From a virus: a stretch of 39,111 nt of DNA. Below the pieces are notes generated by a model that had not been told where the DNA came from, made no database searches, and worked only from the letters and a program-made list of their open reading frames with translations. The DNA lies in the IMG/VR virus record IMGVR_UViG_3300037847_003074, positions 1 through 39,111 of that record. One strand, given 5' to 3'. The translations under genes were made by a program, and so were the position numbers. Below, piece after piece: positions 28,008-35,707 of the stretch. Each line of letters starts with the position of its first letter. Within the stretch, counting starts at the first letter, position 1.

Positions 28008-29194
28008 GCTGTGAACCTACTTCTTGCTATGTCTAAGTTACACACTATATTACCATGAAAGCCTGTCAATTTATTTTTAGATATAGTAAGATATCTTCTC
28101 TCATCTTTATTGTCAGTTATGTCAGATTTACCGATGCCAACAATTAAATCGGCTTCAGCGGCTTTACCAGTTTTACTATTCTCCATCATAGCATAAGTAA
28201 CATTAGTTTTGCTCTCTGCGTCTGCAGATGCTTGACTAATACCAATACCAAAAAGATTGTGACGTTTACAAACTTCTCTAAACTTAGTGTATATAGCACG
28301 AAGTTTCTCATCAGTTCTGGCGAATGAACCCATAACATTAATCTTATCTAGTTGGTCAATGATTAATATGTCTGGCTTTTTAGTTTCACAATATACATTG
28401 AGCCACTCTATAGATGCATCCACGTTGTCAATCATTGTAAGATTAGGTGCTATCTCTGAGAATACTTTCTTAGCTTCTCCTTTTTTCATAAACAGTTCAT
28501 CTTGTGTATATCCTGTGTATGCAGATGCCGCTCTAAGCATAGTTCTTCTAGCAGGCTCTTCGTTTGTAATAATGTGAACATCCGCACCTTGGCAACAGAA
28601 ACCATTTGGAGATGCGGCTAGCGATACATAGAATGCAGTTTTACCAATCTCAGGTCTAGCAAAAGCAATCATGAACTCGCCACCTTTACCACCACGAACT
28701 AACTTAGATAAGCTGGGTATATTAAACTGCCAGCAATCCTCTGTCTGAACATAGTCTAGTAAAGTATCTAAGTCTGTAGGTACAGGCTCAGTTTCATCAT
28801 CAGGTACAAAGCCATCCTCTGACTTTTCTACGATTGATTTTATCTCTTGTAGTTTTTCAGTAGAGCCTTCCATAATAGCCAAAGACAAATCAGCTATGCG
28901 TCTGCCCACCTCTTGTTGCCATATACTACGTACAACATCATTAGCTACATCCTCACCAATGTGAGGTAGCGAATCAATGTCATCAAGTATATCATATATT
29001 ATTTCTTTACGTGCTCTAGTTGCTGTAGGATTATCCACACTATACAGCTCTCTAACTTCAAGCACAGTTAAATCTCTATCGTACTTGTTGTGACCTTTTA
29101 CGATTGTGTCAAACAAATCCGCCAACTCTTGTGGAAACATAGAGCGAATAACTTTAGATTTATTGTTGTCGTAAAAATCTTTACGAAGCAACAA
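28004..29194 (-). CDS. Replicative DnaB-like (SF4) helicase
   Basis: A 396-residue protein whose C-terminal half (about 150-396) is a RecA-fold helicase: Walker A FARPEIGKTAF (K185, T186; DnaB-type, with Ala in the first Gly position), Glu at NEEP (about 212), Walker B PDILIIDQLD (D280) and the H3 motif GIGISQ (Q321). The N-terminal half is helical and lacks a zinc-primase domain, so priming is done by the separate upstream gene. It should unwind the fork as a hexameric ring. Its stop overlaps the polymerase start, tying their expression. Confidence 0.9.
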   Translation of the reverse strand: MLLRKDFYDNNKSKVIRSMFPQELADLFDTIVKGHNKYDRDLTVLEVRELYSVDNPTATRARKEIIYDILDDIDSLPHIGEDVANDVVRSIWQQEVGRRIADLSLAIMEGSTEKLQEIKSIVEKSEDGFVPDDETEPVPTDLDTLLDYVQTEDCWQFNIPSLSKLVRGGKGGEFMIAFARPEIGKTAFYVSLAASPNGFCCQGADVHIITNEEPARRTMLRAASAYTGYTQDELFMKKGEAKKVFSEIAPNLTMIDNVDASIEWLNVYCETKKPDILIIDQLDKINVMGSFARTDEKLRAIYTKFREVCKRHNLFGIGISQASADAESKTNVTYAMMENSKTGKAAEADLIVGIGKSDITDNKDERRYLTISKNKLTGFHGNIVCNLDIARSRFTA

Positions 29195-29199
29195 CTTAA

Positions 29200-29979
29200 T
29201 TAATTGCTGTTCAATACTAATTGTCTTATCTCCTCTGCGTTATAATATTTTAAGTCATCATTTATTCTTATTATATTACAATTAACAATATATGCTAAAT
29301 ACTTTTGCATGTCAAGTGCCTTGCGAGTTGCGTCTGGGTCGAGACATATCTTTACTTCTTTGAATTTTTTTAGAAAAGTTAAATCGGCATCTTTCATATG
29401 CGTACCCATTAGGGCAACTCCTGTTGCAACATGCGATACGGCACAGGCACTAGCTGCATCCTCAACAAGTATAGCCGTGTCATGATTACCACACGTAAAT
29501 AATTTATTTGATTTTCCATATCTATACCACTTAGGTTTTGTATCTTTGTTCAAACTTCTTCCTATAGCATCAATCGTCTTTCCCTGGAAATCTATTAAGA
29601 ACACAGCTCTGTCTCTTTGTGGGTCATACACAACCTTTACAAGTTTTTTGTTTAGTGCGTCCATGCAGTTGTTTTTATTTAGGTAACTCAATACTCTAGA
29701 ATTTGTGGAAAAAAATGTGAATCGGCCCAAATCTAGAAAATCGGGATAGTAGTCAGACATGTGATAGTTTTTTTGCAAAAAATTTTTTATTTCAGATTTA
29801 GACCTAGAGTAGCCTTGTACTCCTTTGATGTCACAACTAGCCTTGTAGCAGTTCCACAAAAGTTTTCCGTCTATTTTTGAAATAGTTAAAGTGTCCTTAC
29901 CACCACAGATAGGACAAGACATACGCACTCTATCCCCCTCAATAGGTGCGTATCTAGTTATTATATCTGATATGTTCAT
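29200..29979 (-). CDS. T7-like DNA primase (zinc-binding plus TOPRIM)
   Basis: A 259-residue primase. The zinc-binding domain has C22, C25, C44 and C49 (CPICGG...CYKASC). The TOPRIM region has ILVEDA (E173) and the acidic LDPDA (D214, D216). It makes RNA primers, probably in partnership with the separate DnaB-like helicase 5 bases downstream; in T7 the two functions are fused. I chose the ATG at 29979 because it clears the upstream endolysin gene and has GGGA before it. An in-frame ATG at 30009 would add ten residues and is not excluded. An unusual pair of GATAGT words lies inside this gene (29745, 29763). Confidence 0.85.
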   Translation of the reverse strand: MNISDIITRYAPIEGDRVRMSCPICGGKDTLTISKIDGKLLWNCYKASCDIKGVQGYSRSKSEIKNFLQKNYHMSDYYPDFLDLGRFTFFSTNSRVLSYLNKNNCMDALNKKLVKVVYDPQRDRAVFLIDFQGKTIDAIGRSLNKDTKPKWYRYGKSNKLFTCGNHDTAILVEDAASACAVSHVATGVALMGTHMKDADLTFLKKFKEVKICLDPDATRKALDMQKYLAYIVNCNIIRINDDLKYYNAEEIRQLVLNSN

Positions 29980-29980
29980 A

Positions 29981-30361
29981 TCAATCCCATTTGTAGAAAA
30001 TGTGGTCATCTATTCTTACAGTTTTTGTACGTTTTCTTGCCCAAGATGGATTAACGTAATTAGCATGATAATATGTAGCACCATCTGTTATGTCAATGGT
30101 TTTGCCATCATAAACTGTTCTAGCCACCATTAAAGATTTCTGCCATGCTTTTTCTTCGTATGGTTTATCTGATTTTTTATCCCAGAACCAAGAGAACTGC
30201 CCAGGTTGTTTTACAACTTTGCATATGGAATCTGGAAATCTAGTGTCATTAACTCTATTGATGACAACTTGAGTTACTGCAATCTGCCCTGCAGTAGATT
30301 GGTCTCTAGCTTCATGATAAACATTTAGAGCTAGGCACATTAACGCAGTTTTAATTATCAT
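29981..30361 (-). CDS. SleB-type cell wall hydrolase (endolysin)
   Basis: A 126-residue enzyme of the Hydrolase_2/SleB family: LNVYHEARDQSTAGQ (catalytic Glu at residue 17), then AVTQVVINRV, the aromatic run GQFSWFWD, and ATYYHANYVNPSW near the C-terminus. It should cleave peptidoglycan glycan strands at lysis. The first 12 residues (MIIKTALMCLAL) are hydrophobic but too short for a clear signal peptide, so export may need a holin. The start overlaps the upstream stop (ATGA) and has GGGAG upstream; a longer frame to 30412 lies over the neighbour gene. Placement next to the primase is unlike the usual lysis cassette. Confidence 0.85.
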   Translation of the reverse strand: MIIKTALMCLALNVYHEARDQSTAGQIAVTQVVINRVNDTRFPDSICKVVKQPGQFSWFWDKKSDKPYEEKAWQKSLMVARTVYDGKTIDITDGATYYHANYVNPSWARKRTKTVRIDDHIFYKWD

Positions 30362-30567
30362 TTTAACTCTTTCTCCCAAATACTTATCATTCTTTTTAAT
30401 CCTATAGCACACTCCTTTCTACCAAAATGAATTTCTTTATATGGGTCATCTATGTGCTTTTCATCAACTAGCTCATAAGTTGCTTTATACTGTTTTATTT
30501 CAGTTTTTAACCACTTCTTTATTCTTTTTACAAGTTTCTTGTTTAAATCATCTGAGTTATTTTTCAT
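30358..30567 (-). CDS. Small basic protein leading the replication operon
   Basis: A 69-residue Lys-rich helical protein (MKNNSDDLNKKLVKRIKKWLKTEI...). The ATG at 30567 has a textbook SD (AAAGGAG, 7 bases upstream); the longer frame to 30651 would run over the promoter. The C-terminal part (IHFGRKECAIGLKRMISIWEKELK) is an amphipathic helix. First gene after the promoter at 30617-30645, so probably abundant early or middle product. No family is recognised. Its basic helices suggest nucleic-acid or membrane-surface binding. Confidence 0.65.
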   Translation of the reverse strand: MKNNSDDLNKKLVKRIKKWLKTEIKQYKATYELVDEKHIDDPYKEIHFGRKECAIGLKRMISIWEKELK

Positions 30568-30602
30568 TTGTATCTCCTTTATTTTTATAGTTATAGTGGG
30601 GT

Positions 30603-30616
30603 CGGCAGGTATGCCG
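30603..30616 (-). promoter_or_regulatory. Hairpin/operator at the transcription start
   Basis: Inverted repeat CGGCA-TACC-TGCCG (5-bp arms, 4-base loop) directly downstream of the -10 box at 30617-30622, spanning the expected start site. It would form a 5' cap hairpin on the mRNA or serve as an operator. The word TACCTGCC inside it recurs at 37091 and 38912. Confidence 0.4.
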
Positions 30617-30645
30617 TTTATAACATAGCATTTAGAATATGTCAA
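30617..30645 (-). promoter_or_regulatory. Sigma70-like promoter for the lysis/replication segment
   Basis: TTGACA at 30645-30640 and TATAAA at 30622-30617 on the minus strand, separated by exactly 17 bases. It lies just past the terminator that closes the upstream unit and 50 bases before the first gene, so it should drive the endolysin-primase-helicase-polymerase segment by host RNA polymerase. Confidence 0.75.
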
Positions 30646-30660
30646 TATCAAATACCTGAC

Positions 30661-30692
30661 AAAAAAAAGCCCCCACCAGAATTGGCAGGGGC
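30661..30692 (-). terminator. Rho-independent terminator
   Basis: Minus-strand hairpin GCCCCTGCCA/TGGTGGGGGC (10 pairs, two G-U) with an AUUC tetraloop, followed by eight T residues. It ends both the upstream gene unit and the small-RNA candidate. Confidence 0.9.
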
Positions 30693-30731
30693 AAGTGCAG
30701 GGAGGTACTCAACTACTCGTTAATAAGTAGT
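30661..30731 (-). ncRNA. Candidate small RNA with exposed anti-Shine-Dalgarno motif
   Basis: About 71 nt between its own promoter (-10 TATAGT at 30743-30738, expected start A at 30731) and terminator. The order is a 6-bp hairpin ACUACU/AGUAGU with an 8-base loop (731-712), a 19-base unpaired stretch (711-693) containing UACCUCCC, then the terminator hairpin and U-tract. The layout is like cyanobacterial Yfr1 and the CU-rich-loop RNAs of alphaproteobacteria (known examples; no homology claimed). UACCUCC is complementary to GGAGGUA, the SD of the gene at 35603, and CCUCC to several GGAGG sites. It contains no reading frame of note. Expression is inferred, not shown. Confidence 0.6.
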
Positions 30732-30759
30732 AGGCGAACTATACTACATAACCTCCCTG
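30698..30759. repeat. 9-bp inverted repeat enclosing promoter -10 and RNA 5' hairpin
   Basis: CAGGGAGGT at 30698-30706 and ACCTCCCTG at 30751-30759 on the plus strand, 44 bases apart. In a read-through transcript from the peptidase gene these arms would pair and hide the ACCUCC motif. An RNA started at 30731 lacks one arm and leaves the motif free. Confidence 0.7.
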
Positions 30760-30766
30760 ATGTCAA
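30738..30766 (-). promoter_or_regulatory. Near-consensus sigma70-like promoter for the small RNA
   Basis: TTGACA at 30766-30761 and TATAGT at 30743-30738 on the minus strand with a 17-base spacer. The only thing downstream before the terminator is the 71-nt RNA candidate. The spacer holds CAGGGAGGT, which is the exact inverted match of ACCTCCCTG in the RNA. Confidence 0.75.
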
Positions 30767-30775
30767 ACAATAAAA

Positions 30776-32248
30776 TTACCCCCCATAATGTTTATTGAAA
30801 GAACCTGTACCCCAATCGTCTTCATGCTCATGAGCCTCAACGACCATCTCGGCAATATCTCGTAATGACATATCATTTTTGTAAAATGTAAATAGCACTC
30901 TGTCAACCTTATCTCTGGGTTTTTCGTCATCTTCAAAACCAGCTTCTACTTCAAACTCCTCCATTCTGGTGTTTATCTGATGTTGTGCTTTACTAATAGC
31001 AGATTGATTGATTTGAGCAGGAGTCCTCCTTTCATCTTTAGGCTCATCTTTGTCAAACAATTCTTTGACAGTGTACGGAGAAGAACCCCTGTAATAATCA
31101 GAGTCCTCGCCCCATAAACTCCAGGCTCTGTTTCTGTAGCCACCAGAGTATCTGCCAAATGTTTCGATAGCACTTGGGTCACGCTTAACAGGTAACGATA
31201 CCCACTTGACATTGAGTAAAGCAGGAATGAGATGACGTTCTAACCATTCGTGGTCAAAGTGTTCTGACTCCGTATGTTGTCTTTTGTAACCAACAGATAC
31301 ATTTGTACATTCTGGAATGAGCCTAGTGTAGTTGGCAGAGTCAGTAAATGTACCACCAGAAGATTTAGACATTTGTTTTCTAGGTGGTAACTTCACATTC
31401 ATCTGCTCAGCTAATGCATCAGCAAACTCGTCTGAACAACAACGACCACCAGATTGATTAGTGATAATATCTTCATAGTCCATTCTGTCGAAAGCAACAC
31501 AATAGTCTATGTTCTTGACAACATCTGGTGTTTCTTTAGCTATGTAGCTTGAACCAATGCCACCACACTCTTCACCTACATGAAACACATACAGACCTGG
31601 CACTTTAGCCTGCAATAGTCTGCACATAATGTAACAACCAAGTTTGTCATCTGCACCAAGAACATTAGGCAAAGTTTCAAAACCATTGTCAACTTGGTAG
31701 TCCATGCCATCACATAGTGTCCAAGCCTGCTGAAACATATCGTCTGTACCATAGACAGATGCAATACGTCTACGAGTGTTACGTGGCATGATTGTGTAAT
31801 ACTCATAGTCAAAGCCATTATCTCTAGCGAGGCGTTTAATTTCATCTTCTGTATGAACTTCATTTGTCTTTACAGATTTGAATTGATACACCTCTTTGTC
31901 AATGCCTGCATAGACATAGCCATCTTCAGTGGTAAACAAAGTATTATTATCGCCATGACGTTGACCAGATACAACGTCCATGTGACAACTGAACATGGTT
32001 CGTGCATCTTTATCATTTCTGATAATGAGATTACCTTTCTCATCTTTCTTAACCTCACAACCAATCTTGTTTGTAGCCAAGAACTTTTGTATGATAACAC
32101 TAATCTTATCTTCGTGACCATGAGGTGAACGAGTGACAAGTAAATCATACAATAGAGCATTCATATCTTTGGCTCGTTTGATGACAGTAAGCTCGTCAAA
32201 ACTTGGTCTGGATTTATACAAGAGCTGATTATTGTAATATGTATTCAT
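30776..32248 (-). CDS. M20/M42-like zinc aminopeptidase
   Basis: A 490-residue protein whose first about 345 residues look like a co-catalytic zinc peptidase: MFSCHMDVVSG (H89, D91), LGADDKLGCY (D200), HVGEECGGIG (E226, E227), AFDRMD (D254) and YKRQHTESEH (H325) give the expected metal ligands and general base. The last about 140 residues add an acidic, low-complexity linker and a helical tail not typical of the family. Such peptidases trim peptides; in a phage it could recycle host peptides, mature a phage protein or disarm a host factor. SD AAGGAGG is 7 bases upstream, and the ATG overlaps the previous stop (TAATG). Rare in phages. Confidence 0.75.
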   Translation of the reverse strand: MNTYYNNQLLYKSRPSFDELTVIKRAKDMNALLYDLLVTRSPHGHEDKISVIIQKFLATNKIGCEVKKDEKGNLIIRNDKDARTMFSCHMDVVSGQRHGDNNTLFTTEDGYVYAGIDKEVYQFKSVKTNEVHTEDEIKRLARDNGFDYEYYTIMPRNTRRRIASVYGTDDMFQQAWTLCDGMDYQVDNGFETLPNVLGADDKLGCYIMCRLLQAKVPGLYVFHVGEECGGIGSSYIAKETPDVVKNIDYCVAFDRMDYEDIITNQSGGRCCSDEFADALAEQMNVKLPPRKQMSKSSGGTFTDSANYTRLIPECTNVSVGYKRQHTESEHFDHEWLERHLIPALLNVKWVSLPVKRDPSAIETFGRYSGGYRNRAWSLWGEDSDYYRGSSPYTVKELFDKDEPKDERRTPAQINQSAISKAQHQINTRMEEFEVEAGFEDDEKPRDKVDRVLFTFYKNDMSLRDIAEMVVEAHEHEDDWGTGSFNKHYGG

Positions 32249-34407
32249 TATATATCCTCCTTAGATATAATTGGGTTTAAGTAATTAGTACAGTTGCAAT
32301 CGTCAAAGTTTGCTACGTGCTTGACCTCTGCAACATGAGAGTCAATCATAGCTTCTACGTTAATCGTAGGATTTGTTAAGCTAAACAAAGCTCGTTTGGT
32401 TAGCAGTGGATAAGGTTTACTGATGTCAACCTGCTCCTGCCACTCATCAATAGGTATCCTGATTGGGTCTATGCTAAAGTTCTTATACCTTTCTTTGTTG
32501 TTACAAGGCAAATGATAACCATGTAAAATATCATAAGTAGACCAATCTATGTTACGATACTGTGATTCATGAGTACCCCACTTAGCTATAGCTATATCGC
32601 TACCTTTCTTACCACTAGGACATACGTAAGACATCAAACACGTTTCATGTTGACGTTTAATTTCTCCATTGTTTGCAACAAAATGTATATCCTCTGATAT
32701 GGCACACGAATACCTACTAAGTAATACACCTTGACTAAAAGCAACGTAGGGAGTGGCATACCCCCACCTATGTGACATCAAAGCAGGTGTAGATTTAGCA
32801 AAAGTGGGTAGTCCACAGTGAAATGTATACTGAGGCACAAAGGCACGTTCGCCTGCAGGTCTGAAGTTACTTAAGAAATCAGGAGATTGGTCGTTACGTG
32901 ATGAGCCATCAACCCAACGTGTTTCTGGTTCATACCTATCTTCTGAAGACATATTAATGGTAGTCCACCAACCAGCATCTGATACACAATCAGAGTTGCA
33001 GAATGGATAGCCACCAGCATCTAAGTAATCGTCAGCAAGCTCATCTCCACAATGAGTGCATTCTGGATAGTCCTCCTCATACTTATCTTCTGAATACCAG
33101 ATACCTCTAGTAGAAGTCATGTTCGCACCAACACACTTTTGTGTGACATCTCTATCTACAGCCTTAATCCCAGCTAGATGCACAGTAACACCATCACGGC
33201 TTGGTTCACACCAAACTCTAGTAAATGGAGTCCAATCAAAGTAAGGCATAGGTATACAATTTTCACCACCTGATAAGTACCAAGGAATGTGAAACTTTAT
33301 AGGATTGTCTAATGTATCTGTAGCGTTCTTGTAAACGACTGCCCCCTCTTTCTTGAGATGGTCAATGAGTTTAAGTTTATGTGCTTGGATAGAGCCATAC
33401 ACTCTAGTGTACACTTTCTTGCCCTCAAACTCATAGACAAACGTACGAGCTAAGACAACACTACCTCTGCATATGTAATACCCAGTAACAATAGGACAAT
33501 AGTAATACCAATCAATGGGTCTACCATTTACAGCATTCGTGTCTGTTCCATCTGCTTTATATCTCTTCAACTCATTAAAGTGATGAGAGCTGTCCATACA
33601 AGAACCAGGACTTTCGCCATCAGTATATGTATACATAGCTTCATAGTCAGCAAGGCTAGAGCATTTTACGATAGTAGGAGGCTCGCCATAGGCTCGCATA
33701 GTGTCAGCAATAATCTCGATTATCCATGAGCCTCTGTCCAAGTCAGCAATGAATTGTCCATTCCATTTGATAAATCTAGATATTGCTCGCTCAATAGCAA
33801 ACTCTCGCCTATCTGCAAGTCTACGTATGCCTCGACTTAAAGGTGTCCAAGCCTTCTGTTTATGTTCGTCATCTAAATCAGAATAAATATCCTTAATAAT
33901 TGAATTAGAAAAACGAGGCAGTAGAGCATCTTCTTCTTTTAAACTTTGAAGAATCTCCTTTCTATTGTAATCATTGGCACGACTTATATTATTCAGAAAT
34001 CCATTCCTGACTTGGGACATCATTTGAATAATTGGACACGGTAACTTTCTAAAGCACACAACTCGTCTTTTGTCTTTTGACCACACCATAGGAAAAGGAA
34101 TATGCAAATTATCTTCTATTCTGTAGCTGAAGTTTTGTAGAGAACTGCCTGCATCAGCTTTACTAGCTAGATACTCTCTTGCTTCTGTAGGTAATCCCTT
34201 CAACGCACGAGTTAGGTCAGTAATAAAATCAACCATAGGCTCTGCAAGTATACGAAACTTGCGAGCTGCAGATTGACAAACTGGGTGTGCATCTGGTCGT
34301 ACCTCCTCAAAGTGAGAAGCATCTAAGTCATATTCCATGCAAAAGTCAAAGACATTCTTGTTGTGTTCAAGAATTACATCTTTAATCATAGGATTAGTTT
34401 TTGACAT
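32248..34407 (-). CDS. Large protein with zinc ribbon and SCM/LAR motifs, unknown
   Basis: A 719-residue protein of unknown function. Residues 450-474 form a zinc ribbon (CTHC...CNSDC: C450, C453, C470, C474). The centre has SPGSCMDSS (269-271 = SCM), RGSVVLARTFVYEF (R314, LAR at 319-321) and KVYTRVYG (334-338), a motif set I associate with large uncharacterised phage proteins but cannot tie to an activity. No signal peptide or membrane span is seen. It is coupled to the peptidase gene by a TAATG overlap, so the two may act together. Confidence 0.65.
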   Translation of the reverse strand: MSKTNPMIKDVILEHNKNVFDFCMEYDLDASHFEEVRPDAHPVCQSAARKFRILAEPMVDFITDLTRALKGLPTEAREYLASKADAGSSLQNFSYRIEDNLHIPFPMVWSKDKRRVVCFRKLPCPIIQMMSQVRNGFLNNISRANDYNRKEILQSLKEEDALLPRFSNSIIKDIYSDLDDEHKQKAWTPLSRGIRRLADRREFAIERAISRFIKWNGQFIADLDRGSWIIEIIADTMRAYGEPPTIVKCSSLADYEAMYTYTDGESPGSCMDSSHHFNELKRYKADGTDTNAVNGRPIDWYYYCPIVTGYYICRGSVVLARTFVYEFEGKKVYTRVYGSIQAHKLKLIDHLKKEGAVVYKNATDTLDNPIKFHIPWYLSGGENCIPMPYFDWTPFTRVWCEPSRDGVTVHLAGIKAVDRDVTQKCVGANMTSTRGIWYSEDKYEEDYPECTHCGDELADDYLDAGGYPFCNSDCVSDAGWWTTINMSSEDRYEPETRWVDGSSRNDQSPDFLSNFRPAGERAFVPQYTFHCGLPTFAKSTPALMSHRWGYATPYVAFSQGVLLSRYSCAISEDIHFVANNGEIKRQHETCLMSYVCPSGKKGSDIAIAKWGTHESQYRNIDWSTYDILHGYHLPCNNKERYKNFSIDPIRIPIDEWQEQVDISKPYPLLTKRALFSLTNPTINVEAMIDSHVAEVKHVANFDDCNCTNYLNPIISKEDI

Positions 34408-34417
34408 TGTGAACCCC

Positions 34418-35074
34418 CTACTTCATAACTTTGAGTGTTGCCATGCCTCTAGTAACACAAATAGTTTTGTGACCTTTGAGACAGAATGTAAATGCACTCG
34501 CACGATTTTTGTCTGTGACTTTCATCAACAGAACTGGAATGTCAGGGTGTGCATTAGGTACATTACTTAAGTCTGGAGATGCACCGAGACATAGATAGAG
34601 ATTGGACTCGCTATCTTTGTCATCTGGGTTAATCTTGTCATTTGGAAAAGATACATACTTACCAAGTTCTGTGCCAAGATTACGAACTCCAGGAACTTCA
34701 TCAGAATGCCAACCAAATTGAAAACCACCGAGTATGGTGCAATCACGTTCACTGTTCTTAACAGATAAACTGAATGTGCCAAACCCAGCTTTGTTTAGAC
34801 CAGATGTAGCAACATCAAAATTTGAGACTTGACTAGCATTGGTAATTTTTTCAACCTCATCTTTTATATTTGGTTTAAGCATGAAAGACACACGAGCTAA
34901 ATGTCTGTCAATTTCAGGTGGCAAGTTACCTAACGCAAGATAGACATTGTTTGTAGCTGAAAACCCAGCTGATGGTTGAAATTTAAATATAGCACCTAGT
35001 GGTACGTCTTTACGCATCACTGTGCTTCCTATGTCTTGGGCTTGAACGAAGCCTACGTCTTCATTAGTGTACAT
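34418..35074 (-). CDS. Hypothetical protein, beta-rich
   Basis: A 218-residue protein from the ATG at 35074, with SD AGGAG about 10 bases upstream and an 11-base overlap with the previous gene; a start at 35095 would add only 7 residues. The sequence is rich in Gly, Asn and short strands (LGAIFKFQPSAGF, YLALGNLPPEI, GGFQFGWHSDEVPG), suggesting a compact beta fold. There is no recognised domain. It belongs to the unit with the 719-residue protein and the peptidase. Confidence 0.6.
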   Translation of the reverse strand: MYTNEDVGFVQAQDIGSTVMRKDVPLGAIFKFQPSAGFSATNNVYLALGNLPPEIDRHLARVSFMLKPNIKDEVEKITNASQVSNFDVATSGLNKAGFGTFSLSVKNSERDCTILGGFQFGWHSDEVPGVRNLGTELGKYVSFPNDKINPDDKDSESNLYLCLGASPDLSNVPNAHPDIPVLLMKVTDKNRASAFTFCLKGHKTICVTRGMATLKVMK

Positions 35075-35603
35075 AATCGTTTCTCTCCTGTTCATGTTCT
35101 ATTGGAAATGGTGTGAATGTTGATGTATCCACGTATAAGTGATTACCACCAAGTGGTTTTCTTACACGTAAATTCTTGATGCGATTGTATGCAAAGGAAA
35201 CCCACAATAGTCTACGCATAAGGGACTTGTGTTGTTTAACATAATGGGCTTGTGAATATGTTTTATCTATTGCATTCCTCTTTGTTATTGTCGCACTTCG
35301 TATTAATGAAGCAATACTAGAACCCATCAATGCTATGTGAGGATTGTTCATATCTATTTCATTAAGCATTGGTTGCAACTCAGAGGGGATACAACTAAGT
35401 AAATTGTCCCTCCTGTGAGGATTGCTACCATAATAATAATGGTGTGATACCGTAGATGCATCTGTTGCTAGTAATCGCACAAGATATGGTGCGTACTGCC
35501 CAGATGTATAGCCAGTGACTACACCGATTCCATTACAAACATAGTACCTAGACCTGTAGTGTAAATGGACAAGTTGATTAAGTTTAAATCTTTGTCTACT
35601 CAT
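35064..35603 (-). CDS. Hypothetical basic protein
   Basis: A 179-residue His/Arg/Tyr-rich basic protein (MSRQRFKLNQLVHLHYRSRYY...). Two ATGs are adjacent (35606 and 35603); the second has the better distance (5 bases) from GGAGG. The region HYRSRYYVCNGIGVVTGYTSG could be an SH3-like or KOW-like strand set, but that is uncertain. Its SD GGAGGUA (35613-35607) is perfectly complementary to UACCUCC of the small-RNA candidate, so this gene is its best local target. Confidence 0.6.
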   Translation of the reverse strand: MSRQRFKLNQLVHLHYRSRYYVCNGIGVVTGYTSGQYAPYLVRLLATDASTVSHHYYYGSNPHRRDNLLSCIPSELQPMLNEIDMNNPHIALMGSSIASLIRSATITKRNAIDKTYSQAHYVKQHKSLMRRLLWVSFAYNRIKNLRVRKPLGGNHLYVDTSTFTPFPIEHEQERNDYVH

Positions 35604-35694
35604 CATTACCTCCTAATAGACGTTCAATTAAATAAAGAATAAAAATTAAAATTAAGACTATTACTAGTCTCCAAATAATATACCATACAAACAT
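35596..35694 (-). CDS. 32-residue membrane peptide
   Basis: A 32-codon frame, MFVWYIIWRLVIVLILIFIL then YLIERLLGGNDE, that fills the gap between two genes and ends 8 bases inside the next one. It is one long hydrophobic helix with a charged C-terminus, typical of phage micro-membrane proteins. No clear SD is seen 5-10 bases before the ATG, so translation may depend on the upstream gene. The fit between neighbouring genes and the membrane-like composition support it; an AT-rich gap can give such composition by chance. Confidence 0.45.
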   Translation of the reverse strand: MFVWYIIWRLVIVLILIFILYLIERLLGGNDE

Positions 35695-35707
35695 ACGTAA
35701 CACAAAT

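Noticed and set aside
30698-30759. Possible tRNA (7-bp acceptor-like ends GGGAGGT/ACCTCCC)
   Set aside because: Only about 58 bases, no T-loop or D-loop consensus and no anticodon arm of correct size; the promoter and terminator explain the structure better.
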